Shown here piece after piece: positions 1 to 7,782 of a DNA stretch of 60,825 nt (the first letter of the stretch is position 1; every line of letters begins with the position of its first letter). Source of the stretch: Haloferula rosea (GTDB lineage Bacteria; Verrucomicrobiota; Verrucomicrobiia; Verrucomicrobiales; Akkermansiaceae); NCBI RefSeq assembly GCF_016595525.1, contig NZ_JAENII010000019.1, forward strand, positions 1 through 60,825, written 5' to 3'. Position numbers and translations under genes: made by a program. The notes below the pieces were generated by a model that saw only the letters and a list, made by a program, of their open reading frames with translations, was not told where the DNA came from and made no database searches.

Positions 1-339
1 ACTGAGAAGATCCCCGGCTTTGAAGCGTTCAAAGCCAACGACGAAGATCCCGCGACCTCATGGCGGGCCGCATCCGCAGACGATCAATGGCTCGAAGCCG
101 CCTGGGTCAAGCCCCGCACCTTCCGCGCCGTAACGATCAGCGAGGTCGGCAATCACATCACCAACTACCGGCTCCAAATATGGAAGGACAACTCGTGGCA
201 GGATCTCCTGACCGGTGATACCTGTGGACCGGAGCGGCATCACTCCTTCGACCCCGTGACCACCAGCAAATGCCGCCTGCTCCTCAGCAGGGCGTCGAAA
301 GCACCTGAGATCTCAGAATTTGTGATCGGCAGGCAATGA
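1..339 (+). CDS. Partial secreted glycoside hydrolase or binding protein, C-terminal discoidin-like (F5/8 type C) domain
   Basis: The window opens inside this gene; the frame is open from base 1 to the TGA at 337-339, about 112 residues. The sequence resembles the F5/8 type C domain that closes many GH29 alpha-L-fucosidases and related enzymes: a DEDPATSW segment, a conserved tryptophan strand (RLQIWKDNSWQDL), TTSKCRLLLS, and a final EISEFVIG strand. Such domains bind carbohydrate. The catalytic part is outside the window, so the enzyme class is a guess. The sulfatase that follows starts about 60 bp downstream on the same strand, so the two may be co-transcribed. Confidence 0.6.
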   Translation, partial: TEKIPGFEAFKANDEDPATSWRAASADDQWLEAAWVKPRTFRAVTISEVGNHITNYRLQIWKDNSWQDLLTGDTCGPERHHSFDPVTTSKCRLLLSRASKAPEISEFVIGRQ

Positions 340-400
340 ATCGATGGCGTTCACGAAAGACCGAAGCCCACGATCTGGCAATCAACCAAACCTCTCAGTT

Positions 401-1678
401 ATGCGAATTTTCAATTCTCTGCTTCTTGTCCCATTCCTCTTCAGCACCATGTCTTCGCAGGCCGAGGATGGGAAACCGACCAAGCCAAACGTCATCCTCA
501 TCATCTCTGACGACCATGGATTTGCCGACTACAGCTTCATGGGGCACGAAGTCATCAAGACCCCCCACATCGACAAGATGGCAGCGGAGAGCCTGCTCTA
601 CACTCGCGGCTACGTGATGCCCGTCTGCTCGCCCTCACTGGCATCACTTCTCACCGGAAAGATGCCAAGCGCGCACGGAATCACCGGAAACGACCTGTCC
701 GACAAACGTTCACCGAAAGGCAACCGCCAGATTCTTGCCAATCGACTCCTCGACAACTCACTGATGCTGCCGAAGGCAATTTCCGAGGCGGGCTATCTGA
801 CCTTCCAAACCGGGAAGATCTGGAATGTGACTTACGATGACGTCGGATTCACCCACGGGATGACCGACACCGCGGGCCGCCATGGTGATGCCGGTCTCGC
901 AATCGGACGCAAAGGCATGAAGCCGATCTACGACTTCATCGAAACCGCCCAAGCTGAAGAGAAGCCCTTCTTTATATGGCACGCCCCTTTGATGCCCCAC
1001 GACCCGCACACTCCACCCAAGAAGATCTTCACAAAATACAAAGGCAAGGGACCAACTCCTGCTGCCGAAAAATACTTCGCGATGGTGGAGTGGTTCGACA
1101 ATACCTGCGCCGAGCTGGACGATTATCTGGCAAAGAATGACCTCAAGGAAAACACCGTGATCCTTTACCTAGCCGACAACGGCTGGGACGCCAATCTTGG
1201 TTACAAAGGAACACGGTCCAAGCTTTCTCCCTACGAGAATGGAATCCGCACCCCGATGTTCGTCCGCTGGCCGGGAAAGGTGGAACCACAACGCGATGAC
1301 AAGGCCCTCGCCCACATCATCGACTTCCCGACCACCATCCTCGATATCACCGGTGCCAGGAACCCCGGCGACCTCAAGGGCCTCAACCTCATGGATCAGG
1401 AGGCGCTGAAAGCGCGTGATAGCATCCACGTGGAAGCCTACACCCACGACATCGCTGACCTCAAGGATCCATCGAAAAGCCTGATTGCAGAGGTCGTCAT
1501 CGAAGGTTGGTGGAAACTGATCGTTCCGGGTCCCGTGAAACCCGACCGGATGTTTTCCGGAGTTCCCTCGGCCCCTGAACTCTTCAACCTGAAGGACGAT
1601 CCTTGGGAGAAGAACGACGTTGCCAAGGCGAACCCTGAAATCGTCGCCAGGCTAAAGGCGACTCTATATGCCCCTTAA
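401..1678 (+). CDS. Secreted S1-type sulfatase with CSPSL active-site signature
   Basis: Predicted secreted sulfatase of 425 residues, presumably removing sulfate esters from a polysaccharide. I start it at ATG 401, not the upstream in-frame ATG 344, because 401 gives a compact signal peptide (MRIFNSLLLVPFLFSTMSSQA). The metal-binding strand NVILIISDDHG follows. The formylglycine cysteine is C76, but the signature reads C-S-P-S-L instead of CxPSR. DNGWDAN and WWKLIVP are the expected later motifs, and the usual GKWH motif is replaced by GKIW. I recall related planctomycete/verrucomicrobial sulfatases with CxxSL and GGFTHGM-type motifs, so this is probably a family trait and not decay. The C-terminus ends abruptly (KATLYAP) next to a broken rhamnosidase fragment and may be slightly truncated. 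Confidence 0.88.
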   Translation: MRIFNSLLLVPFLFSTMSSQAEDGKPTKPNVILIISDDHGFADYSFMGHEVIKTPHIDKMAAESLLYTRGYVMPVCSPSLASLLTGKMPSAHGITGNDLSDKRSPKGNRQILANRLLDNSLMLPKAISEAGYLTFQTGKIWNVTYDDVGFTHGMTDTAGRHGDAGLAIGRKGMKPIYDFIETAQAEEKPFFIWHAPLMPHDPHTPPKKIFTKYKGKGPTPAAEKYFAMVEWFDNTCAELDDYLAKNDLKENTVILYLADNGWDANLGYKGTRSKLSPYENGIRTPMFVRWPGKVEPQRDDKALAHIIDFPTTILDITGARNPGDLKGLNLMDQEALKARDSIHVEAYTHDIADLKDPSKSLIAEVVIEGWWKLIVPGPVKPDRMFSGVPSAPELFNLKDDPWEKNDVAKANPEIVARLKATLYAP

Positions 1679-1880
1679 TAGTAACCTCCATACGAGACCG
1701 CCCCATCCTCAGGGGCAACAGGAACGCCAAACCGGGTCTGCGCACAACCGCCCAACAAGAGTCGACCCCGCGACAAACACATTTCTATCGTCGGCCAAGC
1801 AAGTTCAGATCGTAGGGATGCTCCGCTTCGGCATGCCAACCCAAGACCCAGTCGCCAACCGTATGGCTGTGCTCCTGCAT

Positions 1881-2165
1881 GACACCGACAAACTCAAGTG
1901 GGCAAACACAAGGATGGAGTCGCCCTACGGCACCATCCGCAGTGACTGGAAGAACAGCGCCGATCAATTCGAGTGGACCGTCGAAGTCCTTCCGAACTCG
2001 AAAGCAACGCTCTACTTCCCCTACAAGGACGGTGAGCAGCTCCGCGAAGGCGGCCAGCCGGTCAATGCCGAGACTCGGATCATCGAGGAAGGCCGCCGAC
2101 GCTGGCTGGAGATGAAGGTGGGCTCCGGATCTTATCACTTCACACTCAGCGCCAGATCGAACTGA
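1881..2165 (+). pseudogene. Remnant: C-terminus of a GH78 alpha-L-rhamnosidase
   Basis: From about 1881 the frame encodes the characteristic C-terminal beta-sandwich of GH78 rhamnosidases: KLKWANTRMESPYGTIRSDW, QFEWTVEVLPNSKATLYFP, a GGQP turn and GSGSYHFTL at the end. No rhamnosidase catalytic region precedes it. The same frame opens at 1668 inside the sulfatase 3' end, but its first about 70 residues have no recognisable similarity, so I do not believe an ATG at 1668 makes a real protein. About 200 bp (1679-1880) separate sulfatase and fragment with nothing identifiable. The simplest reading is a large internal deletion or recombination that joined a sulfatase gene to the tail of a former rhamnosidase gene. 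Confidence 0.7.
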
Positions 2166-2463
2166 TCTCTAAAACCAATCCCTGCAGTGGAGCGGAGCCA
2201 CTCGCCCCCCAACCCGCCACCCCTGTGGCTGCGCACCTCTGGTCGGAGACGCCGAATGCGGTTCCCCCGGATCTCCTCGCTGCACTCTGAATCCCCCTGT
2301 TGATCTCCGTTTCCCCGGCCTTCCCTCGCCAAGTCGGTTTTCACCGCCTTGCTTCGCTATCCCCTCTTTCCGGGACATGACAGATTCCCGGAAGCCGCGT
2401 ATTTTTCAGATTCATGGTTCGTCTCCCGACGGATCGACCAAAACCCAGACCCAGAAACCTGCC
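2166..2463. other. Intergenic region, presumed promoter region of the pseudopilin gene
   Basis: About 300 bp without a credible gene between the rhamnosidase remnant and the first pseudopilin. I see no clear -10/-35 pair. The last 30 bases before the start codon are rich in A and C (ACCAAAACCCAGACCC and similar) with no Shine-Dalgarno sequence, a style repeated before other genes here. Confidence 0.4.
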
Positions 2464-3207
2464 ATGAAACCCAGTTCCCGCAGCTCCGCGAAAAGTCACT
2501 ACAAGCCCGGTTTCACTCTCGTGGAACTCATGGTCACCATCGTCATTGTGATCGCCCTCGCCGCGCTCGTCTTCGTCGCCACCAATCGCGTCAAGGCAGC
2601 CAGCGCCCGAGCGGTTTCCGTCGACAATTTGAGGAAACTTCAATTGGCCAACGGGCTCTACGCCAGTGACAACAATTCACGATTCGCCGCCTGCTTCACC
2701 AAGAACGAGGACGGTAAGACCGGTGGCCTTTGGGACCGGAACCCAGAGTTCCTCGACTACTTTGTCGGAGTAAGCCAACCCACCGACGGCAACCGCCAAG
2801 AAAGCCGGGTGAGCCCCGAGCACCTTGATCAGGTTGCCTACAAGGCGAGAGGCAATGCCTATGATACCCTGAAAGCCAGCTACGGCATGATCTCGAAGGA
2901 AAGCTACACCGGTAGCGCCCCGAATACGGATTCTTCTTACCGGCTCTCCGAGTTGACCACACCGTCCAAGACCGCGGCCTTTGTCACCGCAGTCAACTGG
3001 TTGGTGCAATACAGCGGACGCAAGGGTTGGAACGGCGTCGAAGGCAAGGTCAACGCTCCACGGATGGCCTATCGCCATCGGAACAAGGCACTGGTCGTCT
3101 ACTACGACGGACATATCGGAGAAGTCAGCGAAGAAGACATGGCGGCCTTGGACCGCCGCGGCGGCAAGAACAATTGCTTCTGGAATGGCACCAACGGGCA
3201 ACCGTAA
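2464..3207 (+). CDS. Type II secretion/type IV pilin-like pseudopilin (DUF1559-like)
   Basis: A 247-residue protein with a class III prepilin leader: a short basic N-terminus, then G-FTLVELMVTIVIV, in which the prepilin peptidase would cut after the glycine and Glu+5 is present, followed by one hydrophobic helix. The C-terminal part is a soluble domain ending with a VVYYDGHIG segment, the equivalent of the FADGH motif of verrucomicrobial and planctomycete pseudopilins. The ATG at 2464 is preferred over the upstream ATG 2377 because it puts the leader at the N-terminus. It stands at the left edge of the polysaccharide-degradation block; a second pseudopilin (26110) stands at the right edge. 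The exact role is unknown. Confidence 0.85.
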   Translation: MKPSSRSSAKSHYKPGFTLVELMVTIVIVIALAALVFVATNRVKAASARAVSVDNLRKLQLANGLYASDNNSRFAACFTKNEDGKTGGLWDRNPEFLDYFVGVSQPTDGNRQESRVSPEHLDQVAYKARGNAYDTLKASYGMISKESYTGSAPNTDSSYRLSELTTPSKTAAFVTAVNWLVQYSGRKGWNGVEGKVNAPRMAYRHRNKALVVYYDGHIGEVSEEDMAALDRRGGKNNCFWNGTNGQP

Positions 3208-3253
3208 CGGATTCCCCGGAAGCACACCTTTGTAGTTCAAGCAGGCCACCTCA

Positions 3254-3276
3254 TGAGCCATGCCTGACATGGCTCA
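3254..3276. repeat. Perfect 9-bp inverted repeat, hairpin or operator
   Basis: TGAGCCATG and CATGGCTCA are separated by five bases (CCTGA), 47 bp after the pseudopilin stop and about 107 bp before the lyase start. It has no U-rich tail, so it is a weak terminator candidate; its symmetry would also suit a dimeric regulator. A smaller CCCC/GGGG inverted repeat follows directly. Confidence 0.45.
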
Positions 3277-3382
3277 CACTCGCCCCCTTACGATCGGGGT
3301 GAATGCGGCGGGTGACGGTTTCATCTTCCCGGACCACACGGAGAAACATCCACACGAATGGTGGCGTAGTCTGCACGCCACC

Positions 3383-4459
3383 ATGAATTCTTCCCGAATC
3401 GGATTCTCGTCTCTTTCCAGATGCCTGCTGCTATCCATGGCTTGTCAGGAGCTGGGCGCTGCCCCTCTCATCACGGCTGAGGGATCTTCGTTGGCGAAAC
3501 TGCGTGCCGCCATCGAAACCGGCGACAGCAAGTCGATCCAAGAGAAGGATGACATCGTCAAACAGGCGGATCGTGCGATCCGTCGTGGTCCTCTAACCGT
3601 CGTCGACAAAACCCAGACCCCCGCCAGTGGCGACAAGCGGGACTACCTGAGTCTGGGACCCTACTGGTGGCCTGACCCGTCGTCGGAGGACGGCCTTCCA
3701 TGGATCCGCAAAGACGGGCGAATCAATCCCCTGACACGGGGAGAGCATGTGGACTTCAACAGGAAGGATCAGCTCTTTGCTTCGATGAGGGCTCTGAGCC
3801 AGGCCGCCTACCTGACCGGGGAGCCAAAATACGGCGTCGCCGGTGTGCAATTCCTCGAGCGCTGGTTCGTCGATGCGGAGACGCGCATGAACCCGAACCT
3901 CAACCACGCTCAGGGCATCCCCGGTCGCAACCATGGCCGACCTGCCGGAGTCATCGAGTGGTGCGGCATCGAACAGCTTCTCTCGGCCATCCGCATCCTT
4001 CGGGAACTGGGCTATCTCAACGAAGACACGAACCAGGCCCTCGACAAGTGGTTCAGTGACTACGCGGACTGGCTCCAGACCAGCGAGATCGGACGAGCCG
4101 AGCAACGGGCAAAGAACAACCATGGCACGTGGTATGATGTGCAACTGGTCGGCATCCTTCTCTTTCTCGGCCGCGAAGACGAGGCAAGCCAGGTCATTGA
4201 TGTCACCAGCCGCAAACGCATCGGAAGCCAGATCGAACCGGACGGCAGGCAGCCCCACGAACTCTCCCGCACCAAGAGCCTGTCCTACAGCAAGATGAAT
4301 CTCAAAGCCTTCATGCGGCTCTGCGCTTACGGGAAGAAACTCGGGATCGACCTCGAGAACCATGAAACCGCGGATGGGCGAAGCGTCCGCAAGGCAGCGG
4401 AGTTTCTGAAGCCATACACCCAAGGCTCGAAGCCTTGGCCCTATCAACAGATCAAGTAG
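3383..4459 (+). CDS. Secreted polysaccharide lyase, alginate-lyase superfamily (PL38-like)
   Basis: Predicted extracytoplasmic lyase (358 residues) cleaving uronate-containing chains by beta-elimination. After a signal peptide (ATG 3383, MNSSRIGFSS...GAAP) it carries the motif SLGPYWWPDP (PYWWP at 93-97) and NNHGTWYDVQ (N245-H247-Y251), both typical of the (alpha/alpha)-toroid alginate_lyase Pfam family and of PL38, where Asn, His and Tyr act in catalysis. An RNHGRPAG segment lies between. PL38 members are known to act on glucuronan and alginate; which one applies here cannot be read from the sequence. The longer frame beginning at 3260 would bury the signal peptide and is rejected. It is followed by a GH78 rhamnosidase. 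Confidence 0.8.
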   Translation: MNSSRIGFSSLSRCLLLSMACQELGAAPLITAEGSSLAKLRAAIETGDSKSIQEKDDIVKQADRAIRRGPLTVVDKTQTPASGDKRDYLSLGPYWWPDPSSEDGLPWIRKDGRINPLTRGEHVDFNRKDQLFASMRALSQAAYLTGEPKYGVAGVQFLERWFVDAETRMNPNLNHAQGIPGRNHGRPAGVIEWCGIEQLLSAIRILRELGYLNEDTNQALDKWFSDYADWLQTSEIGRAEQRAKNNHGTWYDVQLVGILLFLGREDEASQVIDVTSRKRIGSQIEPDGRQPHELSRTKSLSYSKMNLKAFMRLCAYGKKLGIDLENHETADGRSVRKAAEFLKPYTQGSKPWPYQQIK

Positions 4460-4711
4460 GAGGCGAAGCGTCGCGAAGGCGAGCCATTCGATGACAGATC
4501 CCCCACCCCCATATCCCGACTCACCCTTGCTACAAGATACGATTCCTGAAAGGGTTGTCCGCGGTGGGAGCGCTCCTCTGGATCCTCCTGAATCAGGGTT
4601 TCCGGCGATTGCTTCTGATGCTCGATGAGAGCGGTTCCTCCCTGTGAATCCCCCAGCGATCCACGCACCCCGAAGTTCCTTTCCACACCCCTTCCATCTT
4701 CCGAAAAATCG
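4460..4711. other. Intergenic region before the first rhamnosidase
   Basis: About 250 bp with no convincing coding potential on either strand. I see no strong inverted repeat or promoter motif. It must hold the promoter of the rhamnosidase gene, unless transcription reads through from the lyase. Confidence 0.3.
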
Positions 4712-7330
4712 ATGAACCTCCCGACGAAACTGGCCCTCGTAGCCACACTCACCAGCAGCATGACCACGGCCGCCGAACCCGCCCATGATCTGACGGTTGG
4801 AGAAGGATTTTCGAACCCCATCGGCTTCCACGACTCCACTCCTTCCTTTTCCTGGAAACTTCCTCAGGGAGTGACGAAACAGACTGGCTACCGGATCGAG
4901 GTTCGTGATGACGAAGTCATTTGGGACAGCGGCTGGGTCGAGTCCGACCAATCCGTCTTTGTTCCGTATGAAGGCACACCCTTCTCATCCGGTCAGTCGG
5001 TCACCTGGCGGGTGGACTACAAGGATCAGAATGCCGAACCCTCCGGATGGAGTGCCCCCGCTTCCCTGGAAATCGGACTGTTGTCGAACGATGACTGGAA
5101 AGCAGCGTGGATTCGACCAACAGAAGACGTCCCGCGACTTGAAGCAACCTCCCTGCTGCGCCGCCCCTTCCGGATCAAGGGCGAGGTCAAGCGCGCGCGA
5201 GTTCACGCCACTGCCCGCGGGTTGTTCAAACTCCATCTGAACGGCAAGCAGATCGGAGAGGATGCCTTTGCGCCAGGCTGGACGTCCTACAAGAATCGGA
5301 TCGATGCACTCACCTACGACATCACCTCCTCGCTCCAAAAGGGAGACAACGTGATAGGCGCCATACTCGGCACCGGCTGGTATGCCGGCAAAATCGGATT
5401 CCGAGGTGAGCAGAACCGCTACGGCAGCCAGCCCGAACTCCTGCTCCAACTCCAGATCGACTACACTGACGGATCATCCGAAACCCTCATCTCGGACGAT
5501 CAGTGGCGCTCGATTTTCGACGGACCCATCCGTTCTTCCAGCATCTACAACGGGGAAGACTACGACGCATCCAAGGAAATCTCCGGTTGGAGCACGGCTG
5601 GGTTCGATGACTCCAACTGGAAAAACGTCCAAGCCAACCACGAGCTGGGTACCGCGAGGCTCACGCCGAAACCGTTCGCTCCCGTGCGGGTGACCGAGGA
5701 ACTTCCCACCCAGGCCGTCACCGAACCGGCAACCGGCCGATTCGTCTTCGATCTCGGGCAGAACATGGTCGGCTACCCCGAAGTGAACATCCCCGTGGAA
5801 GCGGGTCGGAAGGTCACCATGCGCTTCGCCGAAATGCTGAATGCGGACGGGACGATGTATACCGACAACTACCGCAAGGCCAAATCCACGAACTACTACA
5901 CCCCGGCGAAAAGCGGAACCATCACATGGAAGCCAACCTTCACCTTCCATGGCTTCCGCTACGTCGAGCTCTCCGGACTCCCGGATGGCGTGAAACCACA
6001 GAAGGACTGGGTAAAGGGACTGGTGCTTCGCACCGACATCCCCCAGATCGGTCGATTCACTTCGCCCCACACCAAGCTGAACCAACTGCAATCCAACATC
6101 ACGTGGGGACAGCGCGGAAACTTCCTCGATATCCCCACCGACTGTCCTCAACGGGACGAACGCATGGGTTGGACCGGTGACGCCCAGACGTTCTGCTCAA
6201 CCTCGATGTTCAACTTCGATTCCCATGCCTTCTGGAAGAGCTGGTTGGGATCGATGCGCGACGACCAACTGCCCTCAGGAAAAATCCCCTGCGTGATCCC
6301 CGACGTCTTCGCTGGTCCCGACAGCCCGGGCTGGATGGATGCGGCCACCATCGTCCCATGGAATGCCTACGTGCGGACCGGCGATACCGAGCTCCTGGCC
6401 GACAACTTCGAGATGATGGAGAGGCTCGTGGTGTTCTATCGAAAGAAGGCGAGGAACCACCGGATCCCGAAGATCAGCGCCTTTGGTGACTGGCTCCAGC
6501 CTTACGCGAAAAACAACAAGGGGGATACCCCATTCGATTTACTCGGCACTGCCTCCTACGCCTACAGCACCCGGATCCTCAGCGACTCAGCCGAGGTGCT
6601 GGGCAAGCCGGCCAAAGCGGCGAAATATCAGGCTGAAGCCGATGCCGTGAAGAAGGCATTCGTTTCCCACTACTTCGATGCCGAAGGGAAGCTGAAGAAC
6701 GTGCCGGAAACCCAAACGGCCTACACCCTCGCACTCGAGTTCGACCTTCTCCCCGCGAAGCTCCGGGCCAAGGCAGCAGCAAATCTCGTCAGGCTGATCA
6801 AGGAAGCGGACGGCCATCTGCGCACCGGATTCCTTGGCACCCCCTACATCGCCCGGGTGCTTGATGAGGCCGGCTACAGCAAGGTGGCATTCGAACTCCT
6901 GTTCAAGGAAACCTACCCGTCCTGGTTCTACTCGATCAACCAGGGTGCCACCACCATGTGGGAACGCTGGAACAGCTACACGAAGAAGGATGGCTTCCAC
7001 CCGGAAGGAATGAACTCCTTCAATCACTATGCCTACGGTGCCATCGGCGAGTGGATGTATGAACGGGTCGCCGGACTGGCACCCGATCCAGAGAATCCCG
7101 GCTACAAGCACTTCTTCGTCCGGCCCCTCCCCGGTGGCCCCCTATCCTCGGCGGGTGCCAGTCTGGAAACGGCCTACGGCCTGGCATCCAGCCAATGGAC
7201 ACTGAAAGAGGGTTCGCTCGAGATGGAAGTCATCGTCCCTCCAAACACGACCGCCACCATCCAGTTCCCGAACGATCGCCAGAGCGAAACCGTCGCCGCT
7301 GGAACCCACCGATTCACCCTGAAACCCTGA
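4712..7330 (+). CDS. Secreted GH78 alpha-L-rhamnosidase
   Basis: Full-length 872-residue family GH78 enzyme, expected to release terminal alpha-L-rhamnose by inversion. ATG 4712 gives a signal peptide (MNLPTKLALVATL...TAA); the upstream ATG 4625 does not. Order: N-terminal beta-sandwich domains (about 25-370), a rhamnosidase concanavalin-like domain (FVFDLGQNMVGY), the (alpha/alpha)6 catalytic barrel with DCPQRDERMGWTGDAQ (D477, D482, E483), and GATTMWERW (E751, the likely general-base position), then the C-terminal beta-sandwich. All key acidic residues of the family are present. It sits between the PL38-like lyase and the regulatory trio. A second GH78 is at 19384 and a GH78 relic at 1881. 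Confidence 0.93.
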   Translation: MNLPTKLALVATLTSSMTTAAEPAHDLTVGEGFSNPIGFHDSTPSFSWKLPQGVTKQTGYRIEVRDDEVIWDSGWVESDQSVFVPYEGTPFSSGQSVTWRVDYKDQNAEPSGWSAPASLEIGLLSNDDWKAAWIRPTEDVPRLEATSLLRRPFRIKGEVKRARVHATARGLFKLHLNGKQIGEDAFAPGWTSYKNRIDALTYDITSSLQKGDNVIGAILGTGWYAGKIGFRGEQNRYGSQPELLLQLQIDYTDGSSETLISDDQWRSIFDGPIRSSSIYNGEDYDASKEISGWSTAGFDDSNWKNVQANHELGTARLTPKPFAPVRVTEELPTQAVTEPATGRFVFDLGQNMVGYPEVNIPVEAGRKVTMRFAEMLNADGTMYTDNYRKAKSTNYYTPAKSGTITWKPTFTFHGFRYVELSGLPDGVKPQKDWVKGLVLRTDIPQIGRFTSPHTKLNQLQSNITWGQRGNFLDIPTDCPQRDERMGWTGDAQTFCSTSMFNFDSHAFWKSWLGSMRDDQLPSGKIPCVIPDVFAGPDSPGWMDAATIVPWNAYVRTGDTELLADNFEMMERLVVFYRKKARNHRIPKISAFGDWLQPYAKNNKGDTPFDLLGTASYAYSTRILSDSAEVLGKPAKAAKYQAEADAVKKAFVSHYFDAEGKLKNVPETQTAYTLALEFDLLPAKLRAKAAANLVRLIKEADGHLRTGFLGTPYIARVLDEAGYSKVAFELLFKETYPSWFYSINQGATTMWERWNSYTKKDGFHPEGMNSFNHYAYGAIGEWMYERVAGLAPDPENPGYKHFFVRPLPGGPLSSAGASLETAYGLASSQWTLKEGSLEMEVIVPPNTTATIQFPNDRQSETVAAGTHRFTLKP

Positions 7331-7429
7331 ATCCCCGGGATGCGGACCGGCTCCCGGAACTGCCCGGGGTCCTGTTGGAGTCGACCCCATCCATGAATGG
7401 CTCAGTCACGCCGACGACGCAAAGCCATC

Positions 7430-7651
7430 ATGAACGACCCGACCACCACGCTTGCCATCATCGAATACGATCTCACCCCCCGGGAAACCGAAATTCTTGA
7501 GCAACTGGTCAAAGGATCGCTCTACAAGGAAATCGCATCCGACCTCGGGATCGGCGTCGAAAACGTTCGCACCCACCTGCGCAACATCTACGCCAAGCTC
7601 CACGTCCGTACCCGGACCGAGGCCGTGGTCAAATACCTGGGTGGACCTTGA
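7430..7651 (+). CDS. Solo LuxR/NarL-type HTH DNA-binding protein
   Basis: A 73-residue protein that is little more than a GerE/LuxR helix-turn-helix: LTPRETEILEQLVKGSLYKE, IASDLGIGVENVRTHLRNIY, AKLHVRTRTEAV. There is no receiver domain, although the C-terminal half is like that of NarL/FixJ response regulators. ATG 7430 is preferred; an in-frame ATG at 7397 would add 11 basic residues. It lies directly before the kinase gene and may act with, or compete against, the full-length regulator at 9864 for the same sites. Confidence 0.8.
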   Translation: MNDPTTTLAIIEYDLTPRETEILEQLVKGSLYKEIASDLGIGVENVRTHLRNIYAKLHVRTRTEAVVKYLGGP

Positions 7652-7782
7652 AGGCATTCATCATCCTTCGAAATGCGGAAGAGTGGCTTAAAGACCTCGA
7701 TAGGCCCCCAACGAAGGGAGGTGGTTCCCATTTGCCAGCTGTGAACTTGCCCCGGACAGGTCGCATGGCCCAGCATCGACCC

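Noticed and set aside
1679-1880. Possible mobile-element scar between sulfatase and rhamnosidase relic
   Set aside because: No terminal repeats, target duplications or transposase remnants can be identified; a simple deletion explains the joint.
3593-4951. Long minus-strand open frame (452 codons) opposite the lyase and rhamnosidase
   Set aside because: It spans two real genes on the other strand, has no family motif, and such antisense frames are common in GC-rich DNA.
7333-7369. CCCCGGG/CCCGGGG inverted repeat after the first rhamnosidase
   Set aside because: The loop is 23 nt and there is no U-rich tail, so a terminator call is not supported.
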